Assembly: GCA_003155465.1 (NCBI GenBank)
Contig: PMCR01000186.1
Span: 46,017-51,171, forward strand
DNA length: 5,155 bases
Source of the DNA: Myxococcales bacterium
GTDB taxonomy: Bacteria; Myxococcota; Polyangia; Fen-1088
Direction of reading: 5' to 3'
Shown here: piece by piece, positions 1 to 4,225 of the stretch
Layout of the letters: the number at the start of each line of letters is the position of its first letter
Position numbering within the stretch: the stretch's first letter is position 1
The notes under the pieces: model-generated
Told to the model about the DNA's origin: nothing
Databases searched by the model: none
Seen by the model: the letters and a program-made list of their open reading frames with translations, nothing else
Made by a program: the position numbers and the translations under genes

Positions 1-878
1 GCGACCAGAATGCCGTGCTCGTGATACACCCCGAGGAGTTGCTGGAGCAAGGAGGGATTACCACCAGACTCGATGGCTGCCCGCTCCGCCAACCCTGGCG
101 CCAGCTCCTGCGCGCCGAGCGCACACTTGATGAACACATCCATTTCCAAAGGCTGGAGCGGATTCAGGTCGATGCGCGCGTGGCTGCCTTCTTGCTTCAT
201 CCACCCGGGCCGACGCACGAATAACTCAGGCCGAGCCGCAGCCACCAACACGATAGGCGCCTCGCCCAGTTCGGCGGACAGGCATTGCAAGACCTCCAGT
301 GACGCGTCGTCAGCCAGGTGGACGTCGTCAACCACCAATGCCAGGGGCTGTTTGCGCGCATCCTCTTCCAGAAAACGTCCCAGAACCGCCCGAGCCATGT
401 CGAGCTGCCGTTCGGGACGCATGGCCAGGGACTGGGCAAGCGGGCTCTCCGCCATCTCGAACCCCAGGAACTTGCCCAGCAGGCCCGCCACTTCGGACAC
501 GCGGCGGTCCCCGAAGACCGCCTGCAGTTCGGCGCGATATGCGGCCTGGGCGGTCGTGTCGTCCATCTCCGCGGTGATTCCAAGTCGCTGGCGCAGCAAT
601 GCCGCCAGCATCGTGAAGGGTGCCGTTTGGCCATCTGCGGACGGCTTGCCGCTGGCAAGAAAGACGCGGAATTCCGCGGCCTGGGCCACCTGCTTGACCC
701 ATTCCTCCACAAGCCTCGACTTGCCCAACCCGCTCTCGCCGATGACCGTTACGAACTGCGGTGCATCGAAACGGATGGCTCGGCCGAGCGCAGCATCGAG
801 CGCACGGCGCTCCGGCTCGCGGCCCACGAAACCCCTAACCCGAAAGTCCCTCTTGTTGCCGTCTTGCTCAAGGTGCAT
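1..878 (-). CDS. STAND/AAA_16-type P-loop ATPase, N-terminal part (3' end outside window)
   Basis: The first 292 residues of a larger protein are visible; the frame is still open at the left edge. Residues 14-34 (VRGFVGREPERRAL...) are the FVGRE-type lead-in typical of AAA_16/STAND NTPases. Walker A is GESGLGKS at 47-54, and the Walker B region is LALVVDDVHLAD at about 179-190, with the tandem acidic pair D184-D185. A VLVAAARPELF strand near 211-221 resembles the sensor segment, and SGGNPSLLQQLL near 274-285 matches the 'GNP..l..ll' motif that follows the NTPase core in LuxR/MalT-like and kinase-linked family members. Such ATPases are usually signalling or regulatory switches fused to kinase, cyclase, DNA-binding or TPR domains. 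The NTPase starts almost at residue 1, so any partner domain must lie C-terminally, beyond the window. The ATG at 876-878 is chosen because the frame upstream has no ATG before a stop; a GTG lies immediately before it. The ribosome binding site is poor (AAGGTG only 2 nt away). The ATPase assignment is firm; the biological role is unknown. Confidence 0.87.
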   Translation of the reverse strand, partial: MHLEQDGNKRDFRVRGFVGREPERRALDAALGRAIRFDAPQFVTVIGESGLGKSRLVEEWVKQVAQAAEFRVFLASGKPSADGQTAPFTMLAALLRQRLGITAEMDDTTAQAAYRAELQAVFGDRRVSEVAGLLGKFLGFEMAESPLAQSLAMRPERQLDMARAVLGRFLEEDARKQPLALVVDDVHLADDASLEVLQCLSAELGEAPIVLVAAARPELFVRRPGWMKQEGSHARIDLNPLQPLEMDVFIKCALGAQELAPGLAERAAIESGGNPSLLQQLLGVYHEHGILV

Positions 879-884
879 CACACC

Positions 885-912
885 TTGATAGAGGGTTTTG
901 CGGGGAAGGCAA
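885..912 (-). promoter_or_regulatory. Possible sigma70-like promoter giving a near-leaderless ATPase mRNA
   Basis: On the minus strand, TTGCCT (912-907) and TATCAA (890-885) are separated by 16 nt, each matching 4 of 6 consensus bases. The -10 box ends 6 nt before the ATG of the ATPase gene, so transcription would start about at the start codon. This fits the weak ribosome binding site there, but the boxes are imperfect and the call is tentative. Confidence 0.25.
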
Positions 913-935
913 AAAACACATCTGCTTTCGGCAGA
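911..935 (-). terminator. Weak terminator-like hairpin with T6 tract
   Basis: Read on the minus strand, TCTGC (935-931) and GCAGA (925-921) form a 5-bp stem around a CGAAA loop, followed after 4 nt (TGTG) by six T residues (916-911). It lies about 75 nt past the stop of the 64-residue gene and ahead of the ATPase gene, where a terminator would make sense. The stem is short and the T tract is offset, so it may be weak or accidental. Confidence 0.3.
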
Positions 936-1009
936 GCCACCACCACGGCTACATCTCGTCGATGATGCGCGTCGGCGCCACGCGAAAACCACCGGCCCGG
1001 AAAGCGCCC

Positions 1010-1204
1010 CTACATCGCGATGATGACCACGCCTCGCTTGATCGCGGGTTCATGCCTGTCGTCGTCGCCCACGTCACTTGCCGGCCTGTCTTCGGGTGAC
1101 CTGGGAAGACCCGGGACAGGCAACTCAAGCTGCGGCCGGTCGCCGCGACGACGCTCTTCCTCTTCGCGGCGTCGGATCTGGTCTATGATCCAGGGCTCTA
1201 GCAT
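1010..1204 (-). CDS. Small charged protein of unknown function (64 residues)
   Basis: Translation begins MLEPWIIDQIRRREEEERRR, then a proline-rich linker (PQLELPVPGLPRSPEDRP), an acidic stretch (DVGDDDRHEP), and ends in a short hydrophobic tail (KRGVVIIAM). The N-terminal part looks like a highly charged amphipathic helix. There is no signal peptide, membrane helix or known catalytic motif. From memory, similar small proteins with an 'EPWII..IRRRE' head and an 'RGV.II' tail occur in myxobacterial genomes; their function is not known to me and this recollection is unchecked. An in-frame ATG ten codons upstream (1234) would give 74 residues, but the ATG at 1204 is preferred because GAAGAAGG sits exactly 7 nt before it. 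It is separated by 245 nt from the PPC-repeat gene and by 131 nt from the ATPase gene, so it may be a single-gene unit. Confidence 0.72.
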   Translation of the reverse strand: MLEPWIIDQIRRREEEERRRGDRPQLELPVPGLPRSPEDRPASDVGDDDRHEPAIKRGVVIIAM

Positions 1205-1211
1205 GAGATGG

Positions 1212-1219
1212 CCTTCTTC
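1212..1219 (-). promoter_or_regulatory. Ribosome binding site deciding the start of the 64-residue gene
   Basis: GAAGAAGG on the minus strand ends 7 nt before the ATG at 1204. It lies inside the longer reading frame that would start at 1234, which has no comparable site, so it favours the shorter protein. Confidence 0.6.
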
Positions 1220-1263
1220 TATGGCTTGCAACATCGCCGCCTGTCAGTCAAGAAACCCAGCGT

Positions 1264-1284
1264 CTACGGAAAGAAACTCCGTAG
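1264..1284. repeat. Perfect 7-bp inverted repeat with 7-nt loop
   Basis: CTACGGA, a 7-nt AAGAAAC spacer, then TCCGTAG. The arms are perfectly complementary. It lies about 60 nt upstream of the small-protein start, so it could be an operator or a leader hairpin; no T tract follows on either strand. Confidence 0.5.
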
Positions 1285-1352
1285 GATCGACAGGTTGCGT
1301 GCCGAAGTCGGTTTCTGGTCTGCCTGCAGCAAGAGAGATGAATCGTGCCAAT

Positions 1353-1372
1353 CCATGACACAGGTGTCGTGG
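1353..1372. repeat. 8-bp hairpin with CAGG loop
   Basis: CCATGACA, CAGG, TGTCGTGG. As plus-strand RNA the stem has 8 bp including one G-U pair; as minus-strand RNA one pair becomes a C-A mismatch. It sits one base from the next inverted repeat. Confidence 0.4.
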
Positions 1373-1373
1373 T

Positions 1374-1393
1374 CCTGAGATCAAATCCTCAGG
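1374..1393. repeat. 6-bp inverted repeat with 8-nt loop
   Basis: CCTGAG and CTCAGG flank ATCAAATC. It is followed on the plus strand by a pyrimidine tract (TCTTCTCCTTTCC) that is not a pure T run. It could belong to the 3' end of the PPC-gene transcript, but it is not a standard terminator. Confidence 0.4.
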
Positions 1394-1414
1394 TCTTCTC
1401 CTTTCCGTCCCTCC

Positions 1415-1434
1415 CTGGCTCTTGAACGCGCCAG
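1415..1434. repeat. 5-bp inverted repeat with 10-nt loop
   Basis: CTGGC and GCCAG flank 10 nt, beginning 16 nt past the stop codon of the PPC-repeat gene. The stem is short and no T run follows, so it is only weakly supported as a functional element. Confidence 0.25.
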
Positions 1435-1449
1435 ACCGGGGAAGGATCT

Positions 1450-2940
1450 CTACTCTCGTCTTCCTGCGTCTCGCTGCGCCAGCCGACTGGCAAGTTTCAG
1501 CAAGTAGGGCTCGCTGGCGCTTCCATCGTGCTTGCCCTGGGACAGCCGGATCAGGATAGGTTCGACCGGACAGGAGAGCCCGAGAATGCGCACCGCCTGG
1601 CGCGGCTTGGCGGCAACCATTTCAGCCAGGACTTGCCCGTCGCGCGCTCTGATGACTTCGACCCTGACCCTCACCCGGGACGGCGGGGTGACTTCGATGT
1701 CCAGTTGGCGCGGCTCGCTGGCAAGATAGCGAAAGACGTCCACATCGCCCACCGGCAGGTAGCCCGTGGTCGTGCCATCGGCCAGCGACGACGCATGGGC
1801 CGCGTCGTCGTTGGGCTCGATCTCGAAAACGCCCTGGGACTCCGGTGGCGCGGCCTCTGCATGCAGAACGTAGCGCCGCTCGCGGTCAAGCCCGCTCTCC
1901 GCGCGCACTACCAGGTACCACCATCGGCCCGCGGCACCGGCGGCGCCGGCGTCAGCAGCCGCGCTCGGAGGTACGATGTTGCGCAAGACCAGTCTCTCGC
2001 CCTTTCGGCCGCGCACCGCCACGATCTTTCTCCCTGCTGAATCGTTGACGGCCAGGCCTGCGGCCACCCCTTCCACGCCCTCAAGGTCCAGGTTCAGAAC
2101 CCAGCCAGGCCCCATGACATCGAGTGATAGCCGGTACCAGTCCTCATCACGATGCCAGCCATGAAGCCCGGCCGCCAGCGCGCTTCCGCCCTGCCAGGAC
2201 AGATCGCCGGCGGATTCCAGCCGATCGTTGGGCTCGCGCTCGTCGGCGACTTCGAAGTCGAGCAGCAGCACCGTCATTTGGTACGAACTACCCGCCAGCG
2301 CGCCCGCATCTGGCATGCCGCGACCCTTGGTGGCCGGGGCCGACGCCGCCCTGACGCGCAAATAGTAGCTGTGGCCCGGCAGCACAGCCATGTTCGGCAG
2401 CCCGACTGCTTCGCCGGGCTCGGCCGTCACAATCTTCACGACCCGCTCGGTTTCGTCGAGAAGCTCAAGCGCCAGCGCCAGTCCTGCCTCAGGGTTGATC
2501 ACCACGGACAACCGCTTCGCGAACGCGAACAGGTCCGCCGCTTGTCCAGCATCAGAGGACAGGCGCGGGCCTGGGACGACGACCTTGAACACGTCTACGT
2601 CCGCGGACTTGCCAGCTTCCATCCGACCGATCATTCCCTTGACCGCCGCAGCAGGGGGAATGCCGGCCCACACCAGCTCATGGGCCTCCCCTGGTGTGTT
2701 GTTGGGCTCGCGTTCCGTGACCGGTGGCTCTCCCACCGCGACCCTCGATCGCTGCACGACCACGACCGCTGCCGCGTCGCCGCGCCGGAAATGCGGCGCC
2801 CGACGGCAAGAGAGGCCAGCCAAACCCGTGAGCAGGGCAAGCACCGCCACGAGAACAGGGCCGCAAGATACCAAGGGGCGGACCACGGCGGGCAAGGGAA
2901 TCCTCTCATGATCGAGTTCCGCCATGCCCGATGAAGTCAT
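1450..2940 (-). CDS. Envelope-anchored protein with three PPC-like repeats
   Basis: The 496-residue protein has a short polar N-terminus and a hydrophobic segment at about 27-43 (PVLVAVLALLTGLAGLS) ending at Cys45. This is either a signal anchor or a poor-consensus lipobox (Gly rather than Leu at -3). Three modules follow, each opening with an EPN(D/N) motif (E78PNN, E236PND, E375PND) and containing a D-x-D-[VW]-[FY]-[KR] motif (DVDVFK at 114, DEDWYR at 265, DVDVFR at 399). YYLRVRA (192-198) and WYLVVRA (341-347) are beta strands typical of PPC modules. PPC domains are beta-sandwich modules usually found in secreted enzymes; here no catalytic domain is attached. An extracytoplasmic location and a binding or structural role are inferred. 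The ATG at 2938-2940 directly abuts the fabZ TGA (2941-2943), suggesting coupled translation; an in-frame ATG at 2925 is an alternative. Neither start has a strong ribosome binding site. Confidence 0.85.
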   Translation of the reverse strand: MTSSGMAELDHERIPLPAVVRPLVSCGPVLVAVLALLTGLAGLSCRRAPHFRRGDAAAVVVVQRSRVAVGEPPVTEREPNNTPGEAHELVWAGIPPAAAVKGMIGRMEAGKSADVDVFKVVVPGPRLSSDAGQAADLFAFAKRLSVVINPEAGLALALELLDETERVVKIVTAEPGEAVGLPNMAVLPGHSYYLRVRAASAPATKGRGMPDAGALAGSSYQMTVLLLDFEVADEREPNDRLESAGDLSWQGGSALAAGLHGWHRDEDWYRLSLDVMGPGWVLNLDLEGVEGVAAGLAVNDSAGRKIVAVRGRKGERLVLRNIVPPSAAADAGAAGAAGRWWYLVVRAESGLDRERRYVLHAEAAPPESQGVFEIEPNDDAAHASSLADGTTTGYLPVGDVDVFRYLASEPRQLDIEVTPPSRVRVRVEVIRARDGQVLAEMVAAKPRQAVRILGLSCPVEPILIRLSQGKHDGSASEPYLLKLASRLAQRDAGRRE

Positions 2941-3396
2941 TCAGCGCCCGGCGCAAAGGTCCTGGAGTGGCCGGATGCCGGCGAGAAACTCTGCCTCAGC
3001 GACCAAAGAGTCGCCGACCTTCGCCTCACCACGCATCTTCCACATGGCGGTTCCCCTGCGCAAGGGAACCACTTCCAGTCTCAAGACGTCGCCGGGAAGC
3101 ACCGGCTTGCGGAACTTCGCCTTGTCGATGGCCATAAAGACCATGACTTGTGAAGCCGGATCAAAAGAAAGGTGGCGCGCCGCCAGCACCGCCCCGGCCT
3201 GAGCCATGGCCTCGATGATGAGCACCCCGGGCATGATGGGGTGGCCGGGAAAATGGCCCTTCAGAAAGGGCTCGTCCGCGACCACTGTCTTGCGCGCGAC
3301 GATGCGATCCAAGTCGACCAGCTCGACATGGTCGATCATCAGAAAGGGCGCTCGGTGCGGCAGGATGGCTTCGATGGCGCGGGAATCGAGCTCCAT
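2941..3396 (-). CDS. fabZ: 3-hydroxyacyl-[acyl-carrier-protein] dehydratase FabZ
   Basis: The product dehydrates (3R)-3-hydroxyacyl-ACP to trans-2-enoyl-ACP in the type II fatty-acid elongation cycle, in the cytoplasm. The 151-residue length matches the family. Recognisable family segments are [17 protein letters not shown] (8-24), the active-site stretch [20 protein letters not shown] (47-66) with catalytic His48 and Glu62 at the expected 14-residue spacing, and [15 protein letters not shown] (89-103), which corresponds to the conserved 'I..arFk.pV.PGD' strand. The start follows the skp stop by 8 nt and gives a normal FabZ N-terminus; the preceding CGGGGG tract is very close to the ATG and only a fair ribosome binding site. 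The gene is in a tight unit with skp upstream and the PPC-repeat gene immediately downstream. In many Gram-negatives fabZ lies between lpxD and lpxA; neither is present here. Confidence 0.97.
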   Translation of the reverse strand: MELDSRAIEAILPHRAPFLMIDHVELVDLDRIVARKTVVADEPFLKGHFPGHPIMPGVLIIEAMAQAGAVLAARHLSFDPASQVMVFMAIDKAKFRKPVLPGDVLRLEVVPLRRGTAMWKMRGEAKVGDSLVAEAEFLAGIRPLQDLCAGR

Positions 3397-3404
3397 GGCC
3401 CCCG

Positions 3405-3968
3405 CTACTTCTTCTTGCTGGGCGCGGGCTTGCTTTCTTTGGACGCGGGCGCAGAGCCCTTCTCGTCGCCTGAGTCATAGCGCCGAATGACCTCGTTGGT
3501 CAGATCCAGCTTCGATTTGGCGAACAGGATGGCTTCCCTCTGGAGAATCATGGTGAAGTTCTCGGCCGCGGCGATCTTGTTGATGATTCGCTGCAGGCGG
3601 TCGACGATGGGCCGCATGGTCTCTTCTCGCTTGGCGCTAATAGCCTGCTGGTGGCGCAGGTAGGTTTGCTGGACTTGGGCCACCCGTTCCTGCAACTCGG
3701 ATTCCTTCTGGTGGACAGTGTCGACCGGCAGCAGGGTGCGCTTCTTGTTGAGATCATCGAAGGCCTTCTTGACGTCATCCTGCTGTTCGTCGAGCTCCTT
3801 CTGCTTTTGATCGAAAATCTTCTTAAGCGAGGCCTCTGCCTTGCGCCCGTCCTCGTTCTCAACAATGGCGCGTTGGAAGTCCACGAAACCGAGCTTCACT
3901 TCTTCGGCCAGAGCAGGCCGAATCAGGCCGGCAAGCATCACCAATCCGAGTAGGGTGGAACGAATCAT
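3405..3968 (-). CDS. skp: Skp/OmpH-family periplasmic chaperone, ordinary length
   Basis: The 187-residue protein has a signal peptide (1-21, MIRSTLLG...IRPALA) with an ALA|EE cleavage site, then the OmpH family opening [11 protein letters not shown], a long charged coiled-coil region (about 45-125, rich in K, E and Q), and the closing family motif [12 protein letters not shown] (154-165). A Ser/Lys/Pro-rich tail ends in KKK. Skp proteins form trimers whose coiled-coil arms hold unfolded outer-membrane proteins in the periplasm for delivery to the Bam machine. The mature part contains no cysteine. Frames extend upstream to 4013 (GTG) with ATGs at 4004, 3983 and 3977; 3968 is preferred because it gives a clean signal peptide and has GGAG 9 nt before it. 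The gene is paralogous to its upstream neighbour: over residues 52-108, 44 of 57 positions are identical by hand count. Confidence 0.92.
   Translation of the reverse strand: MIRSTLLGLVMLAGLIRPALAEEVKLGFVDFQRAIVENEDGRKAEASLKKIFDQKQKELDEQQDDVKKAFDDLNKKRTLLPVDTVHQKESELQERVAQVQQTYLRHQQAISAKREETMRPIVDRLQRIINKIAAAENFTMILQREAILFAKSKLDLTNEVIRRYDSGDEKGSAPASKESKPAPSKKK
3447..3908 (-). repeat. Paralogous tandem repeat: skp core, second copy (first copy 4679-5155)
   Basis: From [12 protein letters not shown] to GSAP the two skp genes align nearly end to end, showing tandem gene duplication. The 20 nt at 3889-3908 are identical to those at 5136-5155. The first copy has a few extra residues (around KPHLDLTPDLTD) and differs completely after GSAP. 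Confidence 0.8.
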
Positions 3969-3977
3969 GCGCGTCAT

Positions 3978-3981
3978 CTCC
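3978..3981 (-). promoter_or_regulatory. Ribosome binding site for the second skp
   Basis: GGAG on the minus strand lies 9 nt before the ATG at 3968. It directly abuts the alternative ATG at 3977, which makes that start unlikely. The start at 3968 also gives the most typical signal peptide. Confidence 0.5.
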
Positions 3982-4146
3982 ATGTAGTTCAGCGGAAAGC
4001 CCATGGATATCACGCTCCGGGCTGAGGGGCCACCCCTGGTGGAGAAAGTTGACGCGTACGCGGCGCAGCGGGACTGCGGGGCGCCGCCAATAGTGAATCG
4101 GTAACCAACCTGAAAACGCCGAGACCAAGAGCATCGGCAAGAGCTG

Positions 4147-4160
4147 CGCTGAGATCAGCG
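4147..4160. repeat. Interrupted palindrome in the inter-skp gap
   Basis: CGCTGA-GA-TCAGCG is a perfect 6-bp inverted repeat around 2 nt. It lies beside two CAGGTTG direct repeats. It might be a binding site for a dimeric regulator; chance is also possible in GC-rich DNA. Confidence 0.25.
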
Positions 4161-4225
4161 GGGCAACCTGCCCGCCAACCTGCGCAGGGGCGCGAATGAA
4201 TGGGAATGTATCGAGCGTCCATGCG

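Larger units (their letters stand above)
1205..1449. other. Intergenic region rich in inverted repeats
   Basis: This 245-nt gap lies between the PPC-repeat gene and the small-protein gene. It holds four inverted repeats of 20-21 nt (1264-1284, 1353-1372, 1374-1393, 1415-1434) and, at 1394-1414, a tract that is 20 of 21 purines on the minus strand. None of the hairpins is followed by a clear T run in the transcribed direction, so none is a convincing intrinsic terminator. One minus-strand frame is open from 1450 to a TGA at 1244-1246, but it has no ATG or GTG start and its codon use is less GC-biased than the genes, so I treat it as non-coding. Confidence 0.5.
3969..4225. other. 257-nt gap between the two skp genes
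   Basis: No convincing gene is seen. The region holds three copies of CAGGTTG on the minus strand (in 4105-4112, 4164-4170, 4175-4182), a near-palindrome CGCTGA-GA-TCAGCG (4147-4160), and overlapping short inverted repeats at 4025-4042 (AGGGG/CCCCT and CCACC/GGTGG). No hairpin has a T run, and no good promoter stands out. It is longer than the 0-8 nt gaps of the downstream genes, so an internal promoter or regulatory site is possible but not shown. Confidence 0.4.

Noticed and set aside
73..965. Long plus-strand open frames at 73-888 and 318-965.
   Set aside because: They lie opposite the ATPase gene, whose minus-strand frame contains clear Walker A and B motifs. Their translations are compositionally biased and show no domain; they are GC-rich shadows.
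1247..1250. TTGACT near 1250 on the minus strand as a -35 box for the small-protein gene.
   Set aside because: No acceptable -10 box lies 16-19 nt downstream, and the site is too close to the start codon.
1320..1351. TTGGCAC followed by TTGC on the minus strand, resembling a sigma54 promoter.
   Set aside because: The GG and GC dinucleotides are 17 nt apart; sigma54 promoters need about 10 nt.
2152..2934. 260-residue plus-strand open frame.
   Set aside because: It lies opposite the PPC-repeat gene, which has repeated motifs and an anchor sequence. The plus-strand translation is rich in Arg and Pro with no recognisable features.
4053..4062. Perfect 10-nt palindrome CGCGTACGCG.
   Set aside because: A 10-nt palindrome is expected by chance about once per kilobase, and more so in GC-rich DNA; no flanking symmetry extends it.
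4010..4222. 70-residue minus-strand frame starting 4 nt after the upstream skp stop and fitting inside the gap.
   Set aside because: Third-position GC is only about half by my reading, there is no well-spaced ribosome binding site, and the translation shows no family features. It cannot be fully excluded without comparison to relatives.
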